Shown piece after piece: positions 52,866 to 62,439 of a DNA stretch of 64,000 nt. Where the stretch lies: the NCBI RefSeq assembly GCF_028471945.1, contig NZ_CP110128.1, positions 2,406,501 to 2,470,500 of the forward strand, in the 5' to 3' direction. The notes beneath the pieces are model-generated. The model worked only from the letters and a program-made list of their open reading frames with translations, was not told the DNA's origin and did no database searches. The stretch is from Pseudomonas sp. WJP1 (GTDB taxonomy: Bacteria > Pseudomonadota > Gammaproteobacteria > Pseudomonadales > Pseudomonadaceae). Within the stretch, counting starts at the first letter, position 1. The number at the start of each line of letters is the position of its first letter. A program made the translations under genes and the position numbers.

Positions 52866-54503
52866 ATGACAGACAACAATAACGACTCCAAACTGATCTC
52901 CGGCCAAGAAAGCCTGCGAGTATTCGAAGGCCTCAATCGCGGCATGTCACGCCGCAGCGCGCTGCAAATGCTCGGTGTGGCGGGTGTCGCCGCCGCGGGA
53001 GCAGGTAGCCTGTTTGGTGCCGCCGGCAAGCTGTTCGCCGACGAAGCGGCTGCCCCCGGCAAAGGCAAGCCGGGTGGGCGAATTCGTGTCGCCGGCATGT
53101 CCAGCTCCACCGCTGACACCCTCGATCCAGCCAAAGGCGCGCTGTCCACCGACTACGCGCGCCACTTCATGTTCTACAACGGCCTGACCCGTTTCGACAG
53201 CCATCTGGTGCCGCAACTGGAGCTGGCCGAGCGCATCGACAACACCGATGCCACGCTGTGGACCATCACCTTGCGCAAGGACGTGACCTTCCACAATGGC
53301 AAAACCCTGAGCGCCGCTGACGTGGTGTTCTCGTTGTCGCGACACAAGGACCCTCTGACCGGTTCCAAGATCATGCCGCTGATGGAGCAGTTCACCGAGA
53401 TCAAGGCTACGGGCACCAACGAGGTACAGATCCGCCTGAGCGCGCCGAACTCCGAGCTGCCGTCGATCCTTGCCGTGTCGCACTTGCTGATCGTTCCTGA
53501 AGGCACCACCGACTTCAATCAGGGCATCGGCACCGGGCCGTTCAAGGTCAAGGAATTCAAACCGGGCGTACGTTCGGTTGCCGCGCGCAACACCGGCTAC
53601 TGGAAACCGGGCCTGCCGTATCTCGACGAGATCGAGTTCATCGCGATTGCCGACGAACCGTCGCGAGTCAACGCGTTGCTATCCGGCGACGTGCATATGA
53701 TCAACGAGGTCAACCCGCGTTCCACCAACCGGATCAAGGCCAGCGCCAAGCACCGGGTCGTCGATGCACCATCGGGCAACTACACAGACTTGATCATCCG
53801 CCAGGATCAGATGCCGGGCAAAAGTGCGGAATTCACCCAGGCCATGAAGTACCTGCTGGACCGCGAACAGGTCAAATCCGCTGTGTTCCGTGGCTTTGCC
53901 GTCGTCGGTAACGATCACCCGATTGCACCCGGCTCGCGTTACTACAACGCTGACCTGCCGCAAAGAGTCTATGACCCGGAAAAAGCCAAGTTCCTGCTGA
54001 AGAAGGCCGGTATGGAAAGCATCAGCATGCCGGTGGTGGCGTCACCAGCGGCCACCGGTTCGGTGGACATCGCGGTGCTGCTGCAGCAATCGGCGAAGCA
54101 GGCCGGCCTCAAGCTTGACGTCAACCGCTTGCCGAGCGACGGCTACTGGTCCAACCACTGGATGAAGCACCCGCTGAGCTTCGGCAACATCAACCCGCGG
54201 CCGAACGCCGACGTGATGTTCTCGCAGTTCTTCCAGTCGAAGGCGCCATGGAACGAATCCGGTTGGCAGAACGATCAGTTCGACCAGCTGCTGATGCTCG
54301 CCCGCGCAGAAACCGACGACGCCAAACGCAGCAAGATGTACGCGGACATGCAGGCTCTGGTGCATGACCACAGCGGTATCGGCGTGCCGGTTTTCATCAG
54401 CAACATCGACGGTGTCGACCAGCGCATCAAAGGCTACGGCAGCAACCCGCTGGGTGGCTTCATGGGCTACATGTTCGCCGAGCAGGTCTGGCTGGACGCT
54501 TGA
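52866..54503 (+). CDS. ABC transporter substrate-binding protein (peptide/opine type), Tat signal
   Basis: 545 residues of solute-binding family 5 (DppA/OppA-like). The N-terminus has a twin-arginine signal (M-S-R-R-S-A-L-Q-M followed by LGVAGVAAAGAGSLFG), so it is exported folded. Family marks: DTLDPAKGALSTDYARHFMFYNGLTRFD and LWTITLRKDVTFHNGKTLSAADVVFSLSRHKD. Start ATG 52866, 94 nt after the oxidase stop. It works with the permeases and ATPase that follow. Confidence 0.93.
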   Translation: MTDNNNDSKLISGQESLRVFEGLNRGMSRRSALQMLGVAGVAAAGAGSLFGAAGKLFADEAAAPGKGKPGGRIRVAGMSSSTADTLDPAKGALSTDYARHFMFYNGLTRFDSHLVPQLELAERIDNTDATLWTITLRKDVTFHNGKTLSAADVVFSLSRHKDPLTGSKIMPLMEQFTEIKATGTNEVQIRLSAPNSELPSILAVSHLLIVPEGTTDFNQGIGTGPFKVKEFKPGVRSVAARNTGYWKPGLPYLDEIEFIAIADEPSRVNALLSGDVHMINEVNPRSTNRIKASAKHRVVDAPSGNYTDLIIRQDQMPGKSAEFTQAMKYLLDREQVKSAVFRGFAVVGNDHPIAPGSRYYNADLPQRVYDPEKAKFLLKKAGMESISMPVVASPAATGSVDIAVLLQQSAKQAGLKLDVNRLPSDGYWSNHWMKHPLSFGNINPRPNADVMFSQFFQSKAPWNESGWQNDQFDQLLMLARAETDDAKRSKMYADMQALVHDHSGIGVPVFISNIDGVDQRIKGYGSNPLGGFMGYMFAEQVWLDA

Positions 54504-54547
54504 TGGTGGTCAGGTAGTACGTCAGGGACAGTGCAGGAGGGTAGGCG

Positions 54548-55504
54548 ATGAATAGCAACACGCTGTGGTTGATCGGCCGGCGTCTGGGCGCCGCGGTCGT
54601 GACTTTGTTGATCGTGTCGATGGTCGTGTTTGCGATCACGGCAGTGCTTCCCGGGGACGCAGCGCAACAATCCCTCGGGCAGTTCGCCACGCCGGAACAG
54701 GTGGCGGCACTGCGCCTGAAACTGGGGCTCGATCAGCCCGGTGTGGTGCGTTACCTCCACTGGTTGATGAACCTGCTCAGCGGCGACATGGGCCAGTCGG
54801 TGTCCAACGCCATGCCGGTCGGCGAGTTGATGGCCGGCCGAGTGCCCAACACCCTGATGCTGGCGGCCGCCACGGCGCTGGTATCGGTTCCGGTGGCGCT
54901 GATTCTGGGCATCGGCTCGGCAATGGGGCGCGGTGGGCGCATTGACAGCTTCCTGAGCTTCTTCACCCTGGCCATGGTCGCCGTCCCGGAGTTTCTGGTG
55001 GCGACTCTGGCGGTGCTGATTTTTGCGGTGAATCTGGGCTGGTTGTCGGCGCTGTCCTATGCCAGCGACATCACTTCACCCTGGCAATTCATGCGCACTT
55101 ATGCCTTGCCGGTGATGACTTTGTGCTGCGTCATCGTTGCGCAAATGGCCCGCATGACTCGGGCGGCGGTGATCGATCAACTCGACAGCCCTTATGTGGA
55201 AATGGCCCGGCTCAAAGGCATAAGCCCAATGCGCATCGTGCTGACCCATGCCTTGCCTAACGCAATCGGGCCGATTGCCAATGCGATCGCCTTGAGCCTG
55301 TCGTACCTGCTGGGTGGGGTGGTCATCGTCGAGACAATCTTCAACTATCCCGGCATCGCCAGTTTGATGGTCGATGCCGTTACCAACCGTGACATGGCGC
55401 TGGTGCAGGCCTGCACCATGCTGTTCTGCACGGCGTACCTGGGGTTGGTGCTGATTGCCGACCTGTGCGCGATTCTGTCCAATCCGAGGCTGAGAAACCA
55501 ATGA
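54548..55504 (+). CDS. ABC transporter permease (DppB-like)
   Basis: 318 residues with six helices; the DppB-type start RLGAAVVTLLIVSMVVFAITAVLPGDAA and the EAA loop YVEMARLKGISPMRIVLTHALPNAI are visible. GGAGG lies upstream of ATG 54548. It forms the inner-membrane channel with the next gene, which starts 3 nt before its stop ends (ATGA overlap). Confidence 0.94.
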   Translation: MNSNTLWLIGRRLGAAVVTLLIVSMVVFAITAVLPGDAAQQSLGQFATPEQVAALRLKLGLDQPGVVRYLHWLMNLLSGDMGQSVSNAMPVGELMAGRVPNTLMLAAATALVSVPVALILGIGSAMGRGGRIDSFLSFFTLAMVAVPEFLVATLAVLIFAVNLGWLSALSYASDITSPWQFMRTYALPVMTLCCVIVAQMARMTRAAVIDQLDSPYVEMARLKGISPMRIVLTHALPNAIGPIANAIALSLSYLLGGVVIVETIFNYPGIASLMVDAVTNRDMALVQACTMLFCTAYLGLVLIADLCAILSNPRLRNQ

Positions 55505-56376
55505 ACAATCTCATTGTTAAATCGACGCCTGCGACACCCGACCTGTCGGTTGGCAAGGTGTCACATGGTCCGGCCTGGCTGGGTCTGATCGGGGCTGCAA
55601 CCTGTGTCATCTGGTTGCTGGTGGCGATCTTCGGGCCGTTGCTGGCGCCGCACCCGGTGGGCGAAGTGGTCTCCGACAATGTCTTTGACAACATCAGTGC
55701 CCTTTACCCGTTTGGCACCGACTACCTGGGGCGCGACATGCTCAGTCGCGTTCTCGTCGGCGCACGCTTCACTGTTGGCCTGGCATTGATTGCGGCAGTG
55801 TTGGCCAGTGGCTTGGGCACCGGTTGCGCGCTGCTGTCGGTGGTTTCGCCCAAATGGCTGGACGAAGTCATCAGTCGCTTGATGGATGCCTTTATCTCGA
55901 TCCCGAGCAAGATGCTGGCGCTGATCATGGTCTCCGCCTTCGGATCTTCCGTGACCTTGTTGGTCTGTACCGCTGTGCTGAGTTTCACCCCCGGCGCGTT
56001 CCGCATCGCCCGCAGCATGGCAGTGAATATCGAAACCCTGGAGTACGTACAAGTCGCTCGCACACGTGGCGAGCGCCGGTTGTACATCGCTTGCGTGGAA
56101 ATCTTGCCCAATATGCTCAACCCGGTGCTGACTGACCTGGGCCTGCGCTTTGGTTTCATCGTGTTGCTGCTCAGTGGCATGAGTTTTCTTGGCCTCGGTG
56201 TGCAACCGCCCGATGCGGACCTCGGTTCGCTGGTGCGGGAAAACATCGGCGGCTTGAACCAGGGGGCGCCAGCCATCGTGATCCCGGCCCTGGCCATCGG
56301 CACCCTGACCATCGGTGTGAATCTGTTTATCGACAGACTGTCGTCCCGACGTAGTCGCCGTACGGGAGGCCATTGA
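55501..56376 (+). CDS. ABC transporter permease (DppC-like)
   Basis: 291 residues: the DppC-type N-terminus (GPLLAPHPVGEV, PFGTDYLGRDMLSRVLVGARFTVGLAL) and the EAA loop YVQVARTRGERRLYIACVEILPN. Partner of the 54548 permease. ATG 55501 overlaps the preceding gene by 4 nt, and the ATPase follows after 1 nt. Confidence 0.94.
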   Translation: MNNLIVKSTPATPDLSVGKVSHGPAWLGLIGAATCVIWLLVAIFGPLLAPHPVGEVVSDNVFDNISALYPFGTDYLGRDMLSRVLVGARFTVGLALIAAVLASGLGTGCALLSVVSPKWLDEVISRLMDAFISIPSKMLALIMVSAFGSSVTLLVCTAVLSFTPGAFRIARSMAVNIETLEYVQVARTRGERRLYIACVEILPNMLNPVLTDLGLRFGFIVLLLSGMSFLGLGVQPPDADLGSLVRENIGGLNQGAPAIVIPALAIGTLTIGVNLFIDRLSSRRSRRTGGH

Positions 56377-56377
56377 A

Positions 56378-58219
56378 ATGAGTGAATTGATTCGAGTCCA
56401 AGACCTGCGCGTGGTCGCGTGTGGTGAGCGCGGTGAAACGGAAATCGTCAAAGGCGTGAGCTTCGCCCTGAAAAAAGGTGAAGTCCTGGCGTTGATCGGT
56501 GAGTCCGGTTCCGGCAAGACCACCATCGCACTGGCGTTGCTGGGTTATGCCCGGCGTGGTTGCCGGTTATCTGGCGGCGTGGTCCAGGTCGGCGAGCACA
56601 ACATGCTCGCGCTGAGTGAGCAACAATTGCAGGGGCTGCGCGGTAATCGGGTGTCGTACATCGCGCAAAGCGCGGCGGCGGCGTTCAACCCGGCGAAGAA
56701 ACTGATCGATCAAGTGGTGGAAGGGGCGTTGATTCATGGCCTGGGCACCCGCGTCGTGCTCGAAGCCAAGGCCGTCGAATTGTTCCGTGACCTGGCCTTA
56801 CCGGACCCGGACAACATCGGTCAGCGCTACCCGCACCAGGTCTCTGGCGGGCAGTTGCAACGGGTGATGGCGGCCATGGCACTAATCAGCGATCCGTTGC
56901 TGGTGGTGCTCGACGAGCCAACCACCGCCCTTGACGTGACCACCCAGATCGACGTGCTGCGTGCCTTCAAACGTGTGGTTCGGGAGCGTGGGGCGACAGC
57001 GGTCTACGTCTCCCACGACCTGGCAGTCGTCGCGCAAATGGCCGATCAGGTCGTCGTGCTCAACGGTGGCCAGATTTTCGAACAGAGCGCGACCGCGCCG
57101 CTGCTCAAAGGCCCGGCCCACGAATACACCCGCAGCCTGCTGGCCGCCGCGCGGCCGGACACGACGATTCGTCCTCCCTGCGGTGTCGCTGAAGACGAAC
57201 CGCTGCTGACCATCAAGAGCCTGACCGCCGGCTACGGCAACAAGAACGCACAAGGCATGCCGTCGATCCGTGTACTGGAAGACATCGACCTGACTGTGCG
57301 CCGGGGCCAGGCCATCGGCGTGATCGGTGAGTCGGGCTCGGGCAAATCGACCCTGGCGCGAGTGGTGGCGGGCTTGTTGACGCCTGCGTTGGGTGGCTTG
57401 ACCTTCGATGGCCAGCCACTGGGTGGCTGCCTGTCCGAGCGCACTGACGACCAGTTCCGCCGCATCCAGATGGTCTTTCAGAACGCCGACACCGCGCTCA
57501 ACCCGATGCACAGCATCAGCACCATTCTGAGCCGGCCGCTGAAGATGTATTTCGGCCTCAAGGGCGCGGCGTTGCGTGAGCGTATCGGCGAGCTGCTGGA
57601 TCTGGTGCGCTTGCCCCGGACCTTGGCCGAGCGCCGTCCAAACGAACTGTCCGGCGGGCAAAAACAACGGGTCAATCTGGCCCGGGCGCTGGCCGCCAAA
57701 CCGGATCTGATCCTCTGCGATGAGGTGACCTCGGCGCTGGATACCGTCGTCGGTGCCGCGATTCTCGAACTGCTGCGCGACCTGCGTCAGCAACTGGGGG
57801 TTTCGTACCTGTTCATCAGCCATGACATTTCCACCGTGCGGGCCCTGTGCGACGACATTGTGGTGATGTACAGCGGTCGCAAAGTCGAGGCGGGCAGCCG
57901 CCAGTCGTTTACCCAGGCACCGTTCCATCCATACACGGATCTTTTGATCCATTCGGTGCCGGAACTGCGCCAGGGCTGGCTGGAAAACTGTGGGACCAGC
58001 TGCGGCGAGTTGCCGTCAATTGGCCCGAAAGCCAACGTGTCGGAACTCTGCACTTTCCTCAGTCGTTGTCCGGTGCGTGTTGATGGCCTGTGTAATCGAG
58101 TCGCCCCGAACCGACGGATCGTCGACGGCGGCAGTGAAATCCTCTGTCACCACGATAGCGCCGAATTGCTGAAAACCCAGCAGGATCTGATCACCATGAC
58201 TCAGGGAGCCTACGCATGA
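56378..58219 (+). CDS. Fused double ABC ATPase (DppD-DppF type)
   Basis: 613 residues with two complete nucleotide-binding domains. First: Walker A GESGSGKTT, signature VSGGQLQRVM, Walker B LLVVLDEPTTALD. Second: GESGSGKST, LSGGQKQRVNLARAL, LILCDEVTSALD. The peptide-transporter C-terminal Cys cluster (CGTSC...CTFLSRCPVRVDGLC) is present at the end. Most Dpp/Opp systems encode the two ATPases separately; this one is a natural fusion, as in GsiA-type importers. Confidence 0.94.
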   Translation: MSELIRVQDLRVVACGERGETEIVKGVSFALKKGEVLALIGESGSGKTTIALALLGYARRGCRLSGGVVQVGEHNMLALSEQQLQGLRGNRVSYIAQSAAAAFNPAKKLIDQVVEGALIHGLGTRVVLEAKAVELFRDLALPDPDNIGQRYPHQVSGGQLQRVMAAMALISDPLLVVLDEPTTALDVTTQIDVLRAFKRVVRERGATAVYVSHDLAVVAQMADQVVVLNGGQIFEQSATAPLLKGPAHEYTRSLLAAARPDTTIRPPCGVAEDEPLLTIKSLTAGYGNKNAQGMPSIRVLEDIDLTVRRGQAIGVIGESGSGKSTLARVVAGLLTPALGGLTFDGQPLGGCLSERTDDQFRRIQMVFQNADTALNPMHSISTILSRPLKMYFGLKGAALRERIGELLDLVRLPRTLAERRPNELSGGQKQRVNLARALAAKPDLILCDEVTSALDTVVGAAILELLRDLRQQLGVSYLFISHDISTVRALCDDIVVMYSGRKVEAGSRQSFTQAPFHPYTDLLIHSVPELRQGWLENCGTSCGELPSIGPKANVSELCTFLSRCPVRVDGLCNRVAPNRRIVDGGSEILCHHDSAELLKTQQDLITMTQGAYA

Positions 58220-58524
58220 AAGGGCGTTTTGTGAGGTTGGCGGAGCAGGGTCGACCGACCGTCAGCTTGAGGGTCGACGGCGCGCCCATCGAGGCGCTGC
58301 AAGGTGACACCCTGATGGTGGCGTTGCTGACCCAGGGCAACGTGTTGCGTCAGTCAGAGTTTGATTCAGGTCGGCGTGCTGGTTTCTGCCTGATGGGCGC
58401 ATGCCAGGATTGCTGGGTCTGGACCCGCAGTGGCGAACGCCTGCGGGCGTGCTCCAACGAAGTCCGTGAAGGGCTGGATATCGTCACCACACAACCGGAG
58501 GCGACATGGCCACTGCGCGGTTGA
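58216..58524 (+). CDS. (2Fe-2S)-binding small subunit, HcnA/opine-oxidase type
   Basis: 102 residues: a ferredoxin-like fold with the motif FCLMGACQDCWVW and a last Cys in LRACS, giving the C-x4-C-x2-C...C pattern of a plant-type [2Fe-2S] cluster. Small subunits of this kind occur in HCN synthase (HcnA), opine oxidases and D-hydroxyproline dehydrogenases. It overlaps the ATPase end by 4 nt and the next gene by 19 nt. Confidence 0.88.
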   Translation: MKGRFVRLAEQGRPTVSLRVDGAPIEALQGDTLMVALLTQGNVLRQSEFDSGRRAGFCLMGACQDCWVWTRSGERLRACSNEVREGLDIVTTQPEATWPLRG

Positions 58525-59897
58525 GTTCCAGGAAAGTTGTCATCGTCGGAGCCGGGCCGGCCGGTATTCGCTGTGCCGAGACCCTGCTGACGGCTGGCAT
58601 CAAGCCTATTTTGATCGAAGAAAATCGCCGCGATGGCGGGCAGATCTACCGGCGTCAACCGGAGGGCTTCACCCGGGACTACAGCGCACTGTACGGCACC
58701 GAAGCCACCAAGGCCCGAAACCTGCACGAAAGCTTCGACCGCTTGCGCGAGCGTATCGACTATCGCCCGAACACCTTGGTGTGGAACCTGACGCCAGGGC
58801 AACTGCATTGCGTCAGCCAGGGCCACCACTCGACGGTGGATTACGACGCGCTGATCCTGTGCACCGGAGCCACCGACCGCTTGATGCCGATTGACGGGTG
58901 GCAGTTGGCGGGCACCTACAGCCTTGGGGGCGCGCAGATTGCGCTTAAGTCCCAGGCGGTTTCGATTGGTCACAGTGTGGTGTTCATCGGCAGCGGTCCG
59001 TTGCTGTATCTGGTCGCCACTCAGTACCTCAAGGCGGGCGCCAATGTGGCGGCGGTGCTCGACACTTCGCCGCTGAGCAAGCGTATCGGTGCGTTGCCAA
59101 AATTGCTGGCGCGCCCCGGGGTGCTGTTCACCGGGATGAAACTGCTGGCGCAGCTGTATCAGGCGAAGATTCCAGTGCACTTGGGCATTAAACCGCAGCA
59201 AGTGCAGGGCGATGCGGCCAGCGGGGTCAGCGGCGTGCGCGTACTGACCGCCCGTGGCGAGACGTTGAATGTGCAGTGCGATGCTGTGGCCCTCGGTTAC
59301 CACTTGCGCCCGGAAACCCAGTTGGCGGATCTGGCCGGTTGCCGCATGCGCTTCGACGACGCGTCTGGCCAATGGTGGCTGTCGGTGGATGAAGAAGGTC
59401 GGACCACGGTCAACGGTGTGTATGCCGCCGGTGACGGCTCGAAGATTCGCGGTGCCGACGCTGCCGAACATGCCGGTCGCCTCGTGGCGATGGCATTGCT
59501 GGAAGATCTGCAGCAACCGGTGAACGCAGGCCTGCGTGACGAACAACGCCAGGCGTTGGCGGTGATGGACCAGTTTCGCCTCGGCCTGGCCCAGGCGTTT
59601 CCCTGGCCTGCCGAACAAGCCAAGGCCTTGCCCGACAGCGCCATCATTTGCCGCTGCGAGATGATCAGCGCCGGTGAACTGCGCCGTACCGTCAGCGAAA
59701 AGGGTGCCTGCGAGGTTAACCGGGCCAAAGCGTTCAGCCGGGTCGGCATGGGCCGCTGCCAAGGCCGTTACTGCTCCCAGGCCGGGGCCGAGGTGATTGC
59801 CGCCGCCGCTGGCGTCAGCGTGCAACAGGTCGGTCGGCAACGGGGGCAGGCCCCGGTCAAACCCTTGCCGATGACCATCATTGAGGAGCCCTCATGA
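58506..59897 (+). CDS. FAD/NAD(P)-binding oxidoreductase with C-terminal Fe-S domain (HcnB/OoxA-like)
   Basis: 463 residues: FAD Rossmann motif KVVIVGAGPAGIRCAETL, second dinucleotide motif VVFIGSGPLLYLVATQYLKAGA, and a C-terminal BFD-like [2Fe-2S] domain with ICRCEMISAGELRRTV and GMGRCQGRYCSQ. It matches the large electron-transfer subunit of HcnABC, opine oxidase and related three-subunit dehydrogenases. ATG 58506 lies inside the previous gene. Confidence 0.9.
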   Translation: MATARLSSRKVVIVGAGPAGIRCAETLLTAGIKPILIEENRRDGGQIYRRQPEGFTRDYSALYGTEATKARNLHESFDRLRERIDYRPNTLVWNLTPGQLHCVSQGHHSTVDYDALILCTGATDRLMPIDGWQLAGTYSLGGAQIALKSQAVSIGHSVVFIGSGPLLYLVATQYLKAGANVAAVLDTSPLSKRIGALPKLLARPGVLFTGMKLLAQLYQAKIPVHLGIKPQQVQGDAASGVSGVRVLTARGETLNVQCDAVALGYHLRPETQLADLAGCRMRFDDASGQWWLSVDEEGRTTVNGVYAAGDGSKIRGADAAEHAGRLVAMALLEDLQQPVNAGLRDEQRQALAVMDQFRLGLAQAFPWPAEQAKALPDSAIICRCEMISAGELRRTVSEKGACEVNRAKAFSRVGMGRCQGRYCSQAGAEVIAAAAGVSVQQVGRQRGQAPVKPLPMTIIEEPS

Positions 59898-61048
59898 AAC
59901 CGCAAAAAAGCGATGTCCTGATTATCGGCGGCGGCATCATGGGCGCGGCGTCGGCCTTTTTCCTGCGCCGGCGTGGACACTCGGTGACCCTGCTGGAGCG
60001 TGACCAGATCGGTCAGTACGCCAGCGGTGTGAACTTCGGCAACGTCCGGCGCCAGGGCCGCTACCTGGGGCAACTGGAATTGGCCAACCGTTCCTGGGCG
60101 TTGTGGAAACGTTTGCCGGAACTGATCGACGATGACCTGGAGTTCATCGCCAGCGGCCACATGCGTGTGTGTTATCGCGAAGACGAAATTGTTGAGTTGG
60201 AGGCCTACGCCGCCGCACCGGAAGCGGCGCAACTGGACCTGAAAATCTATCGCGGCGCCGAGTTGCACAAACGCTTTCCGTTCCTTGGGCCGGACGTGAA
60301 GGGTGGCTCCTATGCACCCCACGATGGTCACGCTAACCCGCGACTTGCGGCTCCGGCGTTTGCCCGGGCGGCGCGGCGTCTCGGAGCACGCATCGAAGAA
60401 CAGACGGAAGTGGCCGAGGTGCAGAAGGTTGGCGGCGAGTTCAGCGTGACCACCACCGATGGTCGTCAATTCAGCGCCGCTCAGTTGCTGATCACCGCCG
60501 GTGCGTGGGGGCAGAAACTGTCCGAACAATTCGGCGAACCGGTGCCGCTGGACACCCACGGCCCGCAAATGGCGGTGACTGAGCCTGTGCCTTACGCCTT
60601 GCCGACGGTGATTGGCGTGTACACCAAGATCCCGGAGGAGGTGATTTACTTCCGGCAGATCACGCGAGGCAATATCGTCATCGGTGGTGGTTATCGCAGC
60701 AAACCGGACATGCTCAATCGCCGGGCCTACGTTGAGCCGCGCAGCATCCTCAACCAGATCCATCAAATGCGCCGCCTGCTGCCCGGCTCCGAGAAGCTGA
60801 ACATCATCCGGGTCTGGAGCGGTATCGAAAGTTATCTGCCTGACTCCCTGCCGATCATGGGCACCAGCGGCACCGTCGATGGCTTGTTCTACGCGTTCGG
60901 ATTCTGCGGTCACGGCTTCCAGCTCGGCCCGGGCGTCGGCGACGTGATGGCTGAACTGATCAGCACCGGCAGCACCAGCACGTTGATTGAGCCGTTCTCC
61001 ATACGCCGGTTCGCCCATTTTGCCGAACTACGGAGCAAGGCCTCATGA
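59894..61048 (+). CDS. FAD-dependent catalytic subunit, DAO fold (HcnC/OoxB-like)
   Basis: 384 residues: VLIIGGGIMGAASAFFLRRRGHSVTLLERDQIG at the N-terminus and FYAFGFCGHGFQLGPGVGDVMAELI at the C-terminus, as in glycine/sarcosine oxidases and the catalytic subunit of opine oxidases. It presumably oxidises an N-substituted amino acid and passes electrons to the two preceding Fe-S proteins. ATGA overlap on both sides. Confidence 0.9.
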   Translation: MKPQKSDVLIIGGGIMGAASAFFLRRRGHSVTLLERDQIGQYASGVNFGNVRRQGRYLGQLELANRSWALWKRLPELIDDDLEFIASGHMRVCYREDEIVELEAYAAAPEAAQLDLKIYRGAELHKRFPFLGPDVKGGSYAPHDGHANPRLAAPAFARAARRLGARIEEQTEVAEVQKVGGEFSVTTTDGRQFSAAQLLITAGAWGQKLSEQFGEPVPLDTHGPQMAVTEPVPYALPTVIGVYTKIPEEVIYFRQITRGNIVIGGGYRSKPDMLNRRAYVEPRSILNQIHQMRRLLPGSEKLNIIRVWSGIESYLPDSLPIMGTSGTVDGLFYAFGFCGHGFQLGPGVGDVMAELISTGSTSTLIEPFSIRRFAHFAELRSKAS

Positions 61049-62202
61049 AACCCCGTGTATTGGATATTCTCAAACGTTTGATGGCCTTCGACACCGTCTC
61101 TTGTGAGTCGAACATGGCCCTGATCGAATACGTGCGCGACCTGCTGCTGACCAAAGGCATCGAGTCGCTGATCGTCAAGGACCAAACCGGGAAGAAGGCC
61201 AACCTGTTCGCCAGCACCGGTCCCAAGGAGTTGCCGGGGATTCTGCTGTCCGGGCACACCGACGTAGTACCGGCCGAGGGGCAAGCCTGGACCTTTCCTG
61301 CATTTGAGGCGACGGTACAGAACGGCAGGATTTACGGTCGTGGCAGTTGCGACATGAAGGGATTTATCGCACTGGCCATCGACGCGATGCTCGATGCGGC
61401 CGACCACTCTCTGAGTCGACCGCTGCAACTGGCGTTGTCCCATGACGAAGAAATCGGTTGTGTCGGCGTGCGGCGTTTGCTGGACGTGCTGCACCTTACG
61501 CCGGTGCGACCGTTTTTGTGCCTGATCGGTGAGCCGACCAACATGCAATTCGTCCTCGGGCATAAGGGCAAGGGCTCCTATCGGACTTACTGCCGGGGCC
61601 TGGAGGCGCATTCCTCGCTGGCACCGCTGTCGGTCAATGCCATTCACGTGGCGAGTGACTTCATCGGGGTGCTACGCCAGAGCCAGCAGCAACTGCGCGA
61701 GCAGGGCGCCCAGGATGCCGACTACGACGTGCCTTATAGCACCGTACATGTCGGGCAGATTGGCGGTGGCCGTGCGCTGAACATCGTGCCTAACCTGTGC
61801 ACCCTGGATTTCGAAGTACGCAACTTGCCGGCGGATAATCTGGAGCAGATCCTGGCGCAGATGCAGGAACACGCCGAAGTGATCGTGCGCGAGGCTAAAA
61901 AGCTCTCCAGCGTGGCGGCCATCGAGATCGAAACCCTCAACGTCTACCCAGGCCTGGACACCCACCCGAGCGTCGAAGCGGTGCGCTTTTTGAAAAACTT
62001 CGCGGCGCCGGATACCGGTACTGCAAAGGTTTCGTTTGGCACCGAAGGCGGATTGTTCAAGCAGCGTCTGGATGTTCCGGTGGTGGTCTGTGGCCCGGGT
62101 TCGATTGAACAGGCGCACAAGCCGGATGAGTTCATCGAGATCAGTCAGATGGAGGCCGGGGAGCTGTTTCTGGGTGGATTGCTCGGTTCACTGAAACTGT
62201 GA
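61045..62202 (+). CDS. Acetylornithine deacetylase-like M20 peptidase/amidohydrolase
   Basis: 385 residues of the ArgE/DapE family. Metal ligands appear as LSGHTDVVPAEGQ (His, Asp), GRGSCDMKGFIA (bridging Asp), SHDEEIGCVG (catalytic Glu pair) and the C-terminal GTEGGLF and PGS region. It hydrolyses an N-acyl amino acid. Its coupled place (ATGA) after the oxidase suggests that the imported compound carries an N-acyl group; it is not next to arginine biosynthesis genes. Confidence 0.9.
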   Translation: MKPRVLDILKRLMAFDTVSCESNMALIEYVRDLLLTKGIESLIVKDQTGKKANLFASTGPKELPGILLSGHTDVVPAEGQAWTFPAFEATVQNGRIYGRGSCDMKGFIALAIDAMLDAADHSLSRPLQLALSHDEEIGCVGVRRLLDVLHLTPVRPFLCLIGEPTNMQFVLGHKGKGSYRTYCRGLEAHSSLAPLSVNAIHVASDFIGVLRQSQQQLREQGAQDADYDVPYSTVHVGQIGGGRALNIVPNLCTLDFEVRNLPADNLEQILAQMQEHAEVIVREAKKLSSVAAIEIETLNVYPGLDTHPSVEAVRFLKNFAAPDTGTAKVSFGTEGGLFKQRLDVPVVVCGPGSIEQAHKPDEFIEISQMEAGELFLGGLLGSLKL

Positions 62203-62208
62203 GAACCC

Positions 62209-62298
62209 TGTGGGAGCGAGCCTGCTCGCGATAGCGTCAGAACAGTCAACCGCTTCATCGACTGCACCAACCCAATCGCGAGCAGGCTCGCTCCCACA
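62209..62298. repeat. REP doublet (REPIN)
   Basis: 24-bp perfect inverted arms (62209-62232 and 62275-62298, containing the gggagcgagc-ctgctcgcga core) separated by 42 bp. This is the Pseudomonas REP sequence type. It sits 7 nt after the deacetylase gene. Confidence 0.9.
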
Positions 62299-62439
62299 AA
62301 AATTTGTGTTTATCTGACAAATATAAATCTGCCGTTCCACCGCCATTTTCAGCATCCGACACTGTCCGAAAAGCGCTTTCAGCATCCTCATCCGCTACGT
62401 CTCCCTAGACTGGAATCTGTCTCGGATCAGGACTCGACC

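Noticed and set aside
58216..61048. Hydrogen cyanide synthase operon hcnABC
   Set aside because: Same three-subunit architecture, but the genes are embedded with an ABC importer and a deacylase, as in opine-type catabolism; the HCN operon normally stands alone.
62209..62298. Rho-independent terminator after the deacetylase gene
   Set aside because: The inverted arms match Pseudomonas REP sequences and there is no T tract directly after the right arm.
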